Positions 43,566-53,660 of a DNA stretch of 64,000 nt are shown here, piece after piece (within the stretch, counting starts at the first letter, position 1; the number at the start of each line of letters is the position of its first letter). A program made the position numbers and the translations under genes. The stretch is taken from positions 310,001 through 374,000 of the forward strand of contig JADJJU010000003.1 in assembly GCA_016706365.1 (NCBI GenBank), given 5' to 3'. Origin of the DNA: Saprospiraceae bacterium. Lineage in GTDB: Bacteria > Bacteroidota > Bacteroidia > Chitinophagales > Saprospiraceae. Under the pieces are notes generated by a model. That model made no database searches. It saw nothing but the letters and a program-made list of their open reading frames with translations, and was not told the DNA's origin.

Positions 43566-44696
43566 TTATTGAATTGGATGCACCCAGGCGTCAGGGTGAA
43601 ATTTAGATTTAGCGAACTCCAGAACGGCAGGAACTTCTTCACAACCTGTAACTATTCCTACTTTAGTAAGTCTGCTACCTTTTTGCGTATATGCTTCGAA
43701 CCCTGCTTTTTCAATCCTTTCCTCCATTTTTGTAACATTCGCTTTTTCTTTAAAAGAGCCCACTATAATGGCACATTTTCCAGCCAGCGATTTTTCCTGA
43801 GGTACTTTATTAGATAATTTTTCCTGATCTGCTTTATTATCCGCTTGCTCTGCAGGAGTAGTTATTTCTGGTTTGCTGTCAGAAACAATTGGTTTTACAG
43901 GTAAGCCTGGTTTTTCAAAAAAAGGTATAGCTATGATTTCAGCCGGTGCTTTGATTTTCGGTTCCTGGTCTTTAGCGACAGAAGAATCCATGTCTGCCAC
44001 TGCCGAATCCATACTGCTTAAACTGTCTTTCCTGATTTCAGGGACATCCGGTAAAGGAGCATCGGCTGAAGGTTTGACATTTAATCTGTTATCAGGTAGA
44101 CTCACAGAAAGAGAATCCATTTCTGCACTATTCCTTTTTTTTTCAACCAGCCAAAAAATCAATGCAGTATTGATCACTACAAAGAGTGCCATCAATGTCA
44201 ATTTGGAAACTGAATATTTTTTTCTAGGTTTAGCGGAGTGATTTTGCCGTGCATCTGCTTCCGGCTTTACATAAATTCTCTCAATAGGAGTGAAAGCAAT
44301 TTGTTGAAGCTCTTTACCCCGTTGAATAAGGGCGGACTCAGGATCAGGAGAAAACTTAATCCCTGATGAAGTTTTTGTTAGTGTGCCAATATGCTTGAAA
44401 AAGTAAGTTCCTTCCTGGCTTAATGAATTTCTAAAGTGATGTAAAAACAAGGTATAATTTTCCTCCATCCAATCTCTGGCAACGTTTGCTTCCCGTATAT
44501 CAAACCTGGAATCAATTGGAGCATCTTGAAAATAGGAAATTTTTTCCTCTGAAGAGATTATAGTATTTTTGACCAGGTCCAGTTGTGCCGGAGTCGATTC
44601 GAGGGTAAATGTACCTACTTCAGGCAACGCAATTTTGCCCCATTCACCCAGTTTTCGCCAGGTAAGATCCGGTATTAATAAGTTTACAGAAGTCAT
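43566..44696 (-). CDS. SPOR-domain membrane protein with HU-like N-terminal domain
   Basis: This protein is about 376 residues. The first 120 residues resemble the Bacteroidota HU/CCDC81-type domain (LTWRKLGEWGKIALPEVGTFTL and YFFKHIGTLTKTSSGIKFSPD). One membrane helix lies near 170-190 (LTLMALFVVINTALIFWLV), followed by an acidic Pro/Ser-rich periplasmic linker. The C-terminal SPOR domain (about 305-376: CAIIVGSFKEKANVTKMEERI and so on) binds denuded peptidoglycan at division sites. It is first in the operon with kdsA. The ATG at 44696 is preferred over the GTG at 44702. Confidence 0.88.
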   Translation of the reverse strand: MTSVNLLIPDLTWRKLGEWGKIALPEVGTFTLESTPAQLDLVKNTIISSEEKISYFQDAPIDSRFDIREANVARDWMEENYTLFLHHFRNSLSQEGTYFFKHIGTLTKTSSGIKFSPDPESALIQRGKELQQIAFTPIERIYVKPEADARQNHSAKPRKKYSVSKLTLMALFVVINTALIFWLVEKKRNSAEMDSLSVSLPDNRLNVKPSADAPLPDVPEIRKDSLSSMDSAVADMDSSVAKDQEPKIKAPAEIIAIPFFEKPGLPVKPIVSDSKPEITTPAEQADNKADQEKLSNKVPQEKSLAGKCAIIVGSFKEKANVTKMEERIEKAGFEAYTQKGSRLTKVGIVTGCEEVPAVLEFAKSKFHPDAWVHPIQ

Positions 44697-44815
44697 ATTC
44701 ACTGCAAATATACAGTATTGTCAGATTGAAATTAGCATTGGAAGGAGAATGAACTTTCGATCAATAAATCACTTGCTCCGGCAAAAGGTTTCATCTAATG
44801 AAACTTTAGAATTAT

Positions 44816-47800
44816 TTACAAAACAAAATTGTCAATATTCCTCATCCTAATTATCTCTCCGGGTCGTTTTTTACCCAGGCTCCATGAGAATGTTATTCTT
44901 TTTAAATAATTTCCTCTCTCCTGATAGAATCTGTTGATCTGAGAAGAGGAGACAATAGGGAAATGGATTAAAAATCCTCCCCTAAGCAAGGCCAGCTGCA
45001 CTCCTGCACTCCAGAATAGTCTGTCATCAAAAGGTCCCTGTGAGGCTTGAGAGCTGAATCCACCGGAAATTCCCAGATCTGCATATGGTCTGATTGGAAG
45101 CCAGGATGGTAATTGTGGAAGATCAGAGTATAAATTTAGTGCGACCACATAACGACTGCTGATTCCATCTGAAAATTGGCTGGTAATTGCATTCTTGAAT
45201 CCCCCATCTATGATCTGAATCTGCTGTGATCCTAAACCTTCATTTTCCCTGCGACCAACATAAAATTCATCGTATTTGTAATCCAGAGCACCTATGCCGA
45301 ATAATGAGAAATGTCCCCGTCCGCTTCCATCTGTCAATAAATTAAGTGAATTTCTACTGTTTTGTAAGAATGCTCCCGCAAAGAACCGGATGCTGAAATA
45401 TTTATTTTTTTGAAATGCAATTTTGTTATTCAACTCCGTCCAGGCTTTCAGGTAGCTTTCATTTCTATCTCCGACTGTATAATTTTGCTGTTCCAAAGCT
45501 ACTCTGAGCTTAAGAGGATTTAATTTAGAGTTTCTTTCTAGTTTATATTGAATTTCTTTTATCCAGCTTTGTTGATATGCTGTTCCGGTGAATTCTTGTT
45601 GCATATCGAAAGCCACATTTTCTTCCCAGATGTGAATGCTTCTAAGCCGCACCTGTTGGGCCCAGTTATGTTTATCATTGGCGAAGAGTTCAAATTCTAT
45701 ACTGGGCTGTAACTTAATGTATCTCAAATCAGTGTCAAATAATTCCACATGACGATATTGAAAACTACGTGCACCAAGGCCGATTCTTATATTTTTTAAC
45801 CAATTGCTCTGAGGGAAAATATGATATCCGAGATCAGCCAAACCGACCAGCCGGTTGCTTCCAAAAGCAAACATCGGAGCTACATGCCATTCGAATTTCC
45901 CAATGGGCAATGCATAATTGTGTAATGAAACTCCCAGCATGAATCCATCAGTAGCATTTGCACCAAATAATGGAATGATATACATATCGGCGCCATCTTT
46001 ATGATTGATTTTTGGGATATAGCCAAATCTGAATGGAACGGGAATACTCCCATCTGCTTTCAGAATATGTTTTCTTCTTTTTGTAAACCAAAATATATGC
46101 GATGCATCAATCTGTACTTTTGACCATTCTGAGTTAGGAAGTGGCACATTTGCTTCATTTTCAAAAGGCTCTGTCCATACAATTTTATTGAGTGTGCTGT
46201 CGGTATGAATGATTTCCAACGGGACCGGCATGTCCATATCACCCGTATTTTTGAGTTTGATGGTATTGGAATTATCCGGACGGTCGATACCTGCGATTTT
46301 AAAGCTTGCCTGCTTGTTGCTGCAAATCACATCATTGAAAAACCAACGAAGGTCTTTCCCTGTAGTACTTTCAATGCTTTTCTTAAGATCTTCAGGACCA
46401 GGATGCTTAAATTTCCAGGTTTCATAATAGGATTGCATAGCTGATTTGAAAACAATGTCACCCAGATAGGATTCCAGATATTTCAATGCCATGGCCGGGC
46501 GCATATATCCGCTCAGATAATAATCTATACTACTTCCGGCATCACTATGCCCACATATGGGGCGATCATTATTCATGTCAGCTTTTAGCAGGTAGAGAAC
46601 TTCAGCACTAGATGCAGGCTTGCTCCGGGACAGAAATGGCGGCAGGTCAGATTCAACAGGGTAATAAGTGTCCATATATTTTTGCTCATAAAAACTATTG
46701 AGTCCTTCATCCATCCAGGGATAAACTCTTTCATTGGATGCCAGAATTCCATAAAACCAGTTATGACCCACTTCATGCGTGATGACATTATCTAAAGTTC
46801 TTTTTGAACCGACGCCGCCAATGACTGTAATCATGGGATATTCCATACCGCCACCCGCAACCAGAGCACCATCTACGGCTGTAGCTTGTGGATACGGGTA
46901 TTCTCCAATCTGATCTGAATAAAACAGTACTGACCTGTTGACATATTCCACTGAGCCTGCCCAATTACTGACATACTTGGGTCTGTAAAATGTATTTGTA
47001 TAGATTGTTCGGCCGGATGGAAGCTCCACTGAAGATTGTTCTACAATGTACTGTTTGTCAGCAAACCATGCGAAATCATGAACTGCTTTTGCTCTGAATT
47101 CAATGGTCTTTTCTGCTTCAGGTTTGGTAGTAATTGGAGGTGATCCCTGAGGTGTTTTTTGATCAGTTGCCAGTTTGGTTTTCAGAAATTCTTTTTCTGA
47201 AGCGGTTATAAGCTCTCCTGAAGCTGCAACAACATAATCTGAAGGCAATGTAATTCGCACTGTAAAATCTCCAAATTCGCTGTAAAATTCCCCCATATCA
47301 AGATAGGGCATCGGATGCCAGCCATTTTTGTCATAGACTGCAGGCTTAGGATACCACTGTGTAATTTGATAACCTTGCTTAACATGCCCGAGTCTCGAGA
47401 AAGAGCCGGGAATTTTGACAGTGAAAGGTGATTCGATGATGATTTTTTGCCCCGGAGCAAGAGGTTTGTTTAATAGCACTTTTGTGATATCGATGTTGAC
47501 AGGATCCGGTAATTCTCTTAAGGATTCTCCGGTTGCCGTAAACTTCAGGTCTTTGATTCCACCATTGTCTTCAGAATCACTGAAATGAAAATCAAGATTG
47601 CCGGTGCGAAGGTTTTGTTTGGCAAATGCAGTATTCTTATTTCTATAGGCATTTGGCCAAAGGTGAAAATATATGAAGCTCAGAGTGTCAGGAGACTGAT
47701 TAATATATTCGATTTTTATATTGCCATACAGATAATGCTTTTGATCATCCAGTTTGACATCAATCTCATAATTGACCTTTTGTTGAAAGTATCCTTCCTG

Positions 47801-47878
47801 CGCAACTGATTTCATACAGGAGAACAGGACTATGATGTACCCTGAGAGTCTTAAAAAAGCGTTTATATTTGGGCTCAT
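44816..47878 (-). CDS. M1-family metallopeptidase, exported
   Basis: This 1020-residue protein has a signal peptide (about 1-26, ending SVAQ) and an N-terminal beta-sandwich domain. The exopeptidase motif GGGMEYP (in place of GAMEN) is followed by the zinc site HEVGHNWF with a Glu 18 residues later (WMDEGLNSF), that is HExxHx18E. The M1 catalytic part ends near 620. The C-terminal ~400 residues are beta-strand rich, which suggests an outer-membrane barrel or porter-like tail common in Bacteroidota M1 proteins. It probably degrades peptides in the periplasm or at the surface. The start overlaps the upstream region of the divergent gene at 47892. Confidence 0.93.
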   Translation of the reverse strand: MSPNINAFLRLSGYIIVLFSCMKSVAQEGYFQQKVNYEIDVKLDDQKHYLYGNIKIEYINQSPDTLSFIYFHLWPNAYRNKNTAFAKQNLRTGNLDFHFSDSEDNGGIKDLKFTATGESLRELPDPVNIDITKVLLNKPLAPGQKIIIESPFTVKIPGSFSRLGHVKQGYQITQWYPKPAVYDKNGWHPMPYLDMGEFYSEFGDFTVRITLPSDYVVAASGELITASEKEFLKTKLATDQKTPQGSPPITTKPEAEKTIEFRAKAVHDFAWFADKQYIVEQSSVELPSGRTIYTNTFYRPKYVSNWAGSVEYVNRSVLFYSDQIGEYPYPQATAVDGALVAGGGMEYPMITVIGGVGSKRTLDNVITHEVGHNWFYGILASNERVYPWMDEGLNSFYEQKYMDTYYPVESDLPPFLSRSKPASSAEVLYLLKADMNNDRPICGHSDAGSSIDYYLSGYMRPAMALKYLESYLGDIVFKSAMQSYYETWKFKHPGPEDLKKSIESTTGKDLRWFFNDVICSNKQASFKIAGIDRPDNSNTIKLKNTGDMDMPVPLEIIHTDSTLNKIVWTEPFENEANVPLPNSEWSKVQIDASHIFWFTKRRKHILKADGSIPVPFRFGYIPKINHKDGADMYIIPLFGANATDGFMLGVSLHNYALPIGKFEWHVAPMFAFGSNRLVGLADLGYHIFPQSNWLKNIRIGLGARSFQYRHVELFDTDLRYIKLQPSIEFELFANDKHNWAQQVRLRSIHIWEENVAFDMQQEFTGTAYQQSWIKEIQYKLERNSKLNPLKLRVALEQQNYTVGDRNESYLKAWTELNNKIAFQKNKYFSIRFFAGAFLQNSRNSLNLLTDGSGRGHFSLFGIGALDYKYDEFYVGRRENEGLGSQQIQIIDGGFKNAITSQFSDGISSRYVVALNLYSDLPQLPSWLPIRPYADLGISGGFSSQASQGPFDDRLFWSAGVQLALLRGGFLIHFPIVSSSQINRFYQERGNYLKRITFSWSLGKKRPGEIIRMRNIDNFVL
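47864..47871 (+). promoter_or_regulatory. -7 promoter element for the gene at 47892
   Basis: TATATTTG matches TAnnTTTG, 20 bp upstream of the preferred ATG, and lies within the 5' codons of the divergent M1 gene. No clear -33 element is seen. Confidence 0.4.
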
Positions 47879-47891
47879 AAATTTTCAAATT

Positions 47892-48428
47892 ATGTTAAGA
47901 CTTCGAAAGTACAATTTTATTCTTTTTCTATTCCTGATCTCCGGCTCAATTGCAGGATTTTCACAGAAGCAATTCCCTTCAGAGTATGAAGGGGTATGGA
48001 AAGGCGAACTATCTATATACGGTGGAACCCGGGTCCTTCAAAAAGCGAAGATGCAGTTAACTATTCAATCGACAGATATCGACAGTGTGTATACCTATCA
48101 ATTGCAATATGGAGAAGGCAACGGTGCAGACACCAGAAATTATCAATTGAATATTCTGGATCAGGAAAAAGGCATTTTTGAAATTGACGAAAAGAATTCT
48201 ATTGTACTTCCTGCCCAGCAGTTTAACAATAAAGTTATCAGCACTTTTATTGTAGAAGGAAATATGATACAATTTGTCTACAATCTATTTGAAGACAGAA
48301 TACAAGTGGAGGTATTTTCCGGGCCGCATGAAGCTACTAATTTCACAGGTGCCGAGCTTGAAGCTCCTACAGTAAGCCTGTTGAAGACGAATATTTATCA
48401 GGTTTGTGATTTGAGAAGGGTAGAATGA
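47892..48428 (+). CDS. Exported protein of unknown function
   Basis: This protein has about 178 residues, with a signal peptide (LILFLFLISGSIAGFSQ-type, cut near Q25). The mature part is a single beta-rich domain beginning FPSEYEGVWKGELSIYGG and resembling lipocalin-like or DUF-type small proteins in which GVWKGEL is a common opening. I do not recognise the family. The start is taken at 47892 because it gives a proper signal peptide; the frame is open to an ATG at 47832, inside the divergent M1 gene. Confidence 0.75.
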   Translation: MLRLRKYNFILFLFLISGSIAGFSQKQFPSEYEGVWKGELSIYGGTRVLQKAKMQLTIQSTDIDSVYTYQLQYGEGNGADTRNYQLNILDQEKGIFEIDEKNSIVLPAQQFNNKVISTFIVEGNMIQFVYNLFEDRIQVEVFSGPHEATNFTGAELEAPTVSLLKTNIYQVCDLRRVE

Positions 48429-48595
48429 CAGTCGCATATTTGGTTAATCGTTTAATCGTTACAGCTGGGAATAGCCGAAACAGCTCATTAAAGCATTGAA
48501 GTAAAATAATTGACTCCTAACTGATCGCAAAAATGATAATTCCATTCTCAAAATGAGAAAATATAGGCAAAACCCCGGAGAGAGTTTGCTTCAAA

Positions 48596-49555
48596 TTAAT
48601 ATCGCAACTCGTTTAAAATTTTCGAAAGATTTTCAGGATCAAATAGCCCGGATCCTTCCGACATTGTAGTAGCAGATCCACAAGCAATCCCCATACGCAA
48701 AATTTCTTCCATACTGCCGGAGTTTGCTATCACAGATACCATACCGGCTACCATACTATCACCTGCTCCCACTGTACTTCTTACCTTCACAAGCGGAGCG
48801 GTTTGGTGTATTTTTCCATTACTGTAATATAAGCTTGCTCCTGATGCGCCTAAGGAGACCACAATTATCTCAGCAGAGCCTCTCTTTATGAGTTCTGTAG
48901 CGGCTTTATCTATTGTACTTCCGGTTAACTCGCTATTTCCTGTCAGAGCGGCCAACTCTCCAATGTTAGGTTTTAGAAGATAAACCCCTTCCTGCACTGC
49001 AATATCAAGTGATTTGCCGGATGTATCCACAATCACTTTACTGTTTTTACGCTTGCAAATATGAATGATCTCTTTTATATATTCAGGATACACCCCATCC
49101 GGCGCGCTCCCACTTATAACTGAGATTTCAGGGAAATCTTTGATTGAATCAATGGTGTGTAAGAATTCTGTTTGCTCTTGTTCCGAGATTGATAGTCCTG
49201 GAAATCCAAATCTAAACTGTTGATTATTTAAGTTATCAACCACAATAAAATTTTCCCGTGTTTCATTTTTTACACTGAAGGGTAATGTCTGCAAATTCTC
49301 TTTTAATAAAAGTTCTTCCAAAAATTTTCCCGTTCTTCCACCAGATGTAAATAGAGCCAATGATTCAATTTTCATTTTTTTCAGAGCTCTGGAAACATTA
49401 ATACCACCTCCGCCAGGCTCATATTTTGGTGTATTACAACGCAATTTTTTTTCCGGAATGATGCCACTCACTGAACTACTCTTATCCACACAAGGATTAA
49501 TAGTTATAGTCAGAATTTGCTTTCTATTGACCTCATTATCCATCATCTCATTCAA
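48596..49555 (-). CDS. 1-phosphofructokinase-family hexose kinase (PfkB)
   Basis: This 319-residue ribokinase-fold enzyme has INPCVDKSSSVSGI at the start, YEPGGGGINVSRALKKM (sugar-binding glycine loop), LLKPNIGELAALTG, and STVGAGDSMVAGM carrying the catalytic Asp. It phosphorylates fructose 1-phosphate or fructose 6-phosphate; the N-terminal pattern matches the FruK/PfkB branch. No PTS genes are adjacent, so the 6-phosphofructokinase PfkB role is as likely. It is followed upstream, on the same strand, by a deleted response-regulator remnant. Confidence 0.92.
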   Translation of the reverse strand: MNEMMDNEVNRKQILTITINPCVDKSSSVSGIIPEKKLRCNTPKYEPGGGGINVSRALKKMKIESLALFTSGGRTGKFLEELLLKENLQTLPFSVKNETRENFIVVDNLNNQQFRFGFPGLSISEQEQTEFLHTIDSIKDFPEISVISGSAPDGVYPEYIKEIIHICKRKNSKVIVDTSGKSLDIAVQEGVYLLKPNIGELAALTGNSELTGSTIDKAATELIKRGSAEIIVVSLGASGASLYYSNGKIHQTAPLVKVRSTVGAGDSMVAGMVSVIANSGSMEEILRMGIACGSATTMSEGSGLFDPENLSKILNELRY

Positions 49556-49578
49556 TTTTTGAAAATTAAGTCAAAACA

Positions 49579-49767
49579 TTAAAGATTGTATTCATCTATT
49601 TTCCAGTAAAGAGTAGCTGCTCCTATTTCCAACAAGCGGGCTGCTTCTGCTTTATTCCCTCCTGTATGATTCAATACTTTTTGGATGTGCAATTTTTGAG
49701 TACCCGATATTCTTGCCAGCAGAGTCCTAAGTTTTTCCTCGTCGTCGATAATTAGTACTTTCTTCAA
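49579..49767 (-). pseudogene. NtrC-family response regulator collapsed by a large internal deletion
   Basis: The short frame fuses the first strand and acidic pocket of a receiver domain (KKVLIIDDEEKLRTLLARI) directly to the C-terminal Fis-type HTH of a sigma-54 activator (LHIQKVLNHTGGNKAEAARLLEIGAATLYWKIDEYNL). The phosphorylated Asp, the whole AAA+ domain and the sigma-54 loop are missing, which implies a deletion of about 1.1-1.2 kb that stayed in frame. Start TTG at 49767 restores the usual first residues. It may be inert, or a small HTH protein competing for the old regulator's sites. Confidence 0.75.
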
Positions 49768-49906
49768 AATTGCAGCTTTGAATGAAATGGTAAATTTAGT
49801 ATTAATTAACTGTCCATAATCAATCAATCTGTTATTCTCATATGACCCATGGGATGTTGAAAGTTTGCCTGATTTTTGTGTTTTTGAATTATAGAGTCAT
49901 TTTAAC

Positions 49907-50368
49907 TTAAGGTTTCCATATGATTTTGACAGCTGATAATTTTTCATTTTCGAATCGAATATCACTTAAAACTTTGAAGCCATTTTTTATATAAAATCCC
50001 AATGGACTAGGGTAGGGGCTTCCGTCCGATTTGACATATCGTTCATGGTCTGTGACCCATCCGCAAAGTGATGGTTCTTCAGATTTCAAGGTATTAAGCA
50101 GTAATGTACCATGTCCTTTTTTTTGAGTGCCGCTACCTACTATTATAGCAAACCATCTTTCACCCTCCCGATCGAAAGCTACAGCCCAGGCGAGCAAATT
50201 TTTATCTTGCCTTAGAATAAAATTTATTGGATTGACCAGAGCTGCCAGATATTTTTCAAATCCCTCCAGATCGGAATATCCAAGTTGAGCCGGGTATTCA
50301 TTGTTCCAAAGTCTGAAAATTTGTAGCCGCTGGTACGGTTTGATTGATTTAGTTCGGATAAGTTCCAT
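49907..50368 (-). CDS. GNAT-family acetyltransferase
   Basis: This 153-residue protein has the GNAT order: a beta-hairpin LLAWAVAFDREGERWFAIIVG, then GSGTQKKGHGTLLLNTLK (acetyl-CoA phosphate-binding loop, Q/RxxGxG/A variant), and a C-terminal GFYIKNGFKVL. The substrate is unknown. It lies between the NtrC remnant and the SLC13 gene, 27 bp after the latter's end. Confidence 0.85.
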   Translation of the reverse strand: MELIRTKSIKPYQRLQIFRLWNNEYPAQLGYSDLEGFEKYLAALVNPINFILRQDKNLLAWAVAFDREGERWFAIIVGSGTQKKGHGTLLLNTLKSEEPSLCGWVTDHERYVKSDGSPYPSPLGFYIKNGFKVLSDIRFENEKLSAVKIIWKP

Positions 50369-50395
50369 AAAAACAATATATATAAATTGTACTTA

Positions 50396-52182
50396 TCAAA
50401 AGGGAAAAAAGTATGGAATCACAAAGGATGCTACGATCCAGATAATGATATTCAGAGGAGTACCGACTTTTATAAAATCAAGGAATTTGTAATTTCCGGG
50501 AGAATACACCATTGTATTGGTAGGATAACTCATAGGCGTCATGAAAGTCAATGAGCAGGCAAACATGACTGCTATCAACAAAGGTTTTTCACTGATTTGC
50601 ATGGCAGCTGCGAGGCTGATTACAATTGGCGCCATGAGAGCGGCTGTGGCTTTACTGGAAAGAATATTGGTAGACAAAAAAGTGACCAGGAATATAATAC
50701 TCAGGATAATCCGGGGATTTAATTCTCCCATAGTATTAAAAATGTATTCTGAGATTAGCGCAGCCCCTCCGGTTTTTTCCAGAGCAGTTCCCATAGATAA
50801 AACCCCTGCCATCATAAAAATTACTTTCCATTCAATGGCTTCATACGCTTCTTTGGGTTTGAGTATAGAAGTTGTAACAATTAACAAACTGCCCACCATG
50901 CTGCTAATGAGAATGCTTGTCAAATTAAAAGCTGCAGCTGAGACTACTCCGACTGCAATAAGAATGGCAGGAATGGCTTTTTTGTAATTTATTTTTGAAG
51001 CATTGTGCTCAGAAATTAAGATTACTATTTTGTTCCTGATCAATTGATTGACTTCATCTCTGCTCCCGTAAATAATGAGCAAGTCTCCTTCTTTAATGAT
51101 CACTTCAGACAAATTCTCCTTATAATTTCATCCCTATGCCTGATAGCGATTACTGAGCAGTTATAAATGTTTCTGAATCTGGCGCTCTTTAATGAGTTTC
51201 CTGCTAATTCAGAACCCACAGGTACCATAGTTTCATATAAATTTTTATCAGATCCGGAGCTTGTATCCAAATCTTTTTTACCAACTATTTGGTAATTTTC
51301 AATGGATTTTAAAGAGCTTAAGTTTGAAGGGCTTATGACTACTTTTATCTGATCATCTTCTTTAAGTCTGGTTTCACTGTTGAAGATTGAGAGATTATAG
51401 CCCTGTCTGATGATAGATATAATATTTCCTTTATGTTGGGTGACCAATGAGGATTTTGAAATGGGTTTATCAATATCCTTATTGCCTTTAACTAATACTA
51501 TTTCAGCTGTATATGCTTCAACGCTATCAAATTCGGGTCCGGTAATCGACTTTCTTTCCGGTAAAATTAGGGGCGCTATAACAAACAAGTAAATTAATCC
51601 AACTCCTAATATGCATAAAGCAGGTAATGTAAATTCAAACATCCCAAAAGGTTCCAGGCCGCTTTTTTGGGCAATACTGCTAATTAGAATGTTTGTCGAA
51701 GTGCCTATAAGTGTGCATGTTCCTCCAAATAAAGCAGAAAATGATATGGGGATAAGTAGTTTTGAAGGAGCAATTCCTGTATCCCTGCATACTGAGAGAG
51801 CCAGAGGAATCATTATTGCAACCACTGCTGAATCATTAATAAAGGCTGAGAACAATACTGATATTAAGCAGAATATGACAAGAGCTATTAAATAGTGAAT
51901 TCTTGCAATTTTTACAATACTCGCACTAAGACCTTCAATTAATCCTGATTTGAATATAGCTGCACTAACAACAAACATACAGCCCAATGTGAGCGTAGCG
52001 GGGTGATTAAAGCCCGAAAATCCTTCTTCCGGATTGAGGACACCCGAGACAATAAACAAAGTCATGATCAATATAGAGGTAGTATCAATGCTGAAATAAT
52101 CCTTAATAAATAAGAATATTCCAATTGCAATAATCCCTATAGTGATGTATAAATCCATAATTACAATCTCCAGATTAGCCAT
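50396..52182 (-). pseudogene. SLC13-family permease with two TrkA-C domains, one frameshift
   Basis: Two overlapping frames make one transporter of about 595 residues. The 5' part (51100-52182; first residues MDLYITIG at 52158 or 24 bp earlier) has six or so helices and a first TrkA-C/RCK_C domain. The 3' part (50396-51112) begins in a second RCK_C (SEVIIKEGDLLIIYGSRDEV) and adds the rest of the permease with MAPIVISLAAAM and MSYPTNTMVYSPG. The join needs one extra A at 51114-51115 (minus-strand AA, AAA expected), giving RRNLSEVIIKE. The family carries divalent anions or sulfate with Na+; the substrate here is unknown. It is a likely sequencing error and not genuine loss. Confidence 0.88.
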
Positions 52183-52325
52183 TTCATGGTAAAGAAGAGA
52201 TGGTAAAACCTCTTATTTGGGTAAATATAATAATCTTCCTGAATTTCAGTGAATACGATCAAAAGCTCCCTTCCCTGTAGTCAGATGGTTTCCAATCTTC
52301 AATTGATACGTATGATTTCGCTAAA

Positions 52326-53048
52326 TTAGATTTTCCATCTGGTGCCCATCTCTAACCCGACATTGTATAAATATTCCTCGATGGGAGAGTCGGCTATAGG
52401 TGTCAGATGGAACCTCAGTGTTGGCTGAGCAAATAGTTGAACTCTTTCAGAAATATTGTAATTAATACCCCAAGCAAATGTGCCTACGAGGTGAATGATA
52501 TTGAACTGATGGAATTGATTACCTTGGCTAAAACGAATTGTCTTGTCATTATCAATCTTGATAATCTGCCTGCTAAGAATATAAATTGATGGTGATACGC
52601 CTGCTTCAAAATAGGTGGAAAATTTATCATTACCCCGCTCAAACCTGAAGGCTACAGGTATTTCTATAAACCAATAATCGAAAGAAAATCGGGCACTGTG
52701 GGGAAGATCGGGATCTGGTGAGTGGCCTCCCATGCCATTGTGCTCTGAACCCCAGGTTAAATTGTCATTTGCATAAACGTATCCAACACTTGCAAGCCTA
52801 ATACCTGTTTTAAAAAATGCGTTGCTTCCTACTCTCATATTATAATTCCCTCCCAGTCGCCAATTCAGCTTTCCTTGTTGGCTATCATTCATCACCCCGG
52901 CCACATTGCGTAAACCTGTATTTCTTTGAGCAAATAAAATACTGTTAGAATAATCCACACCTGCTATAATATCCCAGGAGGAATTCATCTGGGTAAATCC
53001 TGCAACAGGAACCAGTAAAATTAATATAAGAGTAAATTGAAGCTTCAT
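52326..53048 (-). CDS. Outer-membrane beta-barrel protein
   Basis: This 240-residue protein has a signal peptide (1-19, ending GFTQ) and alternating strands such as NYNMRVGSNAFFKTGIRLASVGYVY, SFDYWFIEIPVAFRFERG, YFEAGVSPSIYIL and LFAQPTLRFHL, with C-terminal GLEMGTRWKI. It matches the porin-family/outer-membrane beta-barrel group in Bacteroidota. No ligand can be inferred. Confidence 0.85.
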   Translation of the reverse strand: MKLQFTLILILLVPVAGFTQMNSSWDIIAGVDYSNSILFAQRNTGLRNVAGVMNDSQQGKLNWRLGGNYNMRVGSNAFFKTGIRLASVGYVYANDNLTWGSEHNGMGGHSPDPDLPHSARFSFDYWFIEIPVAFRFERGNDKFSTYFEAGVSPSIYILSRQIIKIDNDKTIRFSQGNQFHQFNIIHLVGTFAWGINYNISERVQLFAQPTLRFHLTPIADSPIEEYLYNVGLEMGTRWKI

Positions 53049-53320
53049 AATTGTCAGTTAAAATCTATATTCCTCATTTGATGCTTTGCATTAATATCCA
53101 CTATCCCAAAATCAATTTGAATATATTTTACAAATGCTAATAATGGCTCCAAATTACCATTTATATGGTAAGGTTTGGCATATTACATACAGGATTAGAA
53201 TAATTTAACTAAACTGATGGCTATGTGATGAATAGCGTATCTTAGAGGAAAATACTAGATTTTTGACTTCTAAATTGAATTAATTGGAATTCCCTACTTC
53301 TAATTCGCCTCAAGCCGGCT

Positions 53321-53560
53321 GGGCTTTTCTTTTTTTTCTACAGCCAAAAAAAAGAAACAAAAAAAAGCCGCCCACTGTGTAGCCTAAGCCTAAAAATGCG
53401 TTTTCGTTGCGCTATGCCCGCTAAACTCGCTGTGGCTTTTCATGTTCCTGCTAATTGCTCACAGGTCATCTCTATATCTGCTTGGCCACTTTGATTGCTC
53501 ACACAGTACCGGTCATGGCCGCTTCACTCAAAACCATTTTTTACGGCTTATTCTACAAGG
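53321..53560. repeat. Bacteroidota-type dispersed repeat with poly-T/poly-A hairpin
   Basis: GGGCTTTTCTTTTTTTTCT (53321-53339) can fold onto AAAAAAAAGAAACAAAAAAAAGCC-type sequence ending near 53373, and a conserved-looking ~190-bp body follows (GCCTAAGCCTAAAAATGCG, CGCTGTGGCTTTTCATGTTCC, and so on). As I recall, very similar elements recur in many Bacteroidota genomes. No gene is supported in the whole 53049-53660 gap; short frames here are translations of the repeat. Confidence 0.6.
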
Positions 53561-53660
53561 TGGGAACCTACTCGTTCAAAGGTAAAGAATCATCTTAGGT
53601 TTAGTAGATTGACCTATTTGATACTTTAATCATAACTGCGCTAAACTGATATGAGCCATT

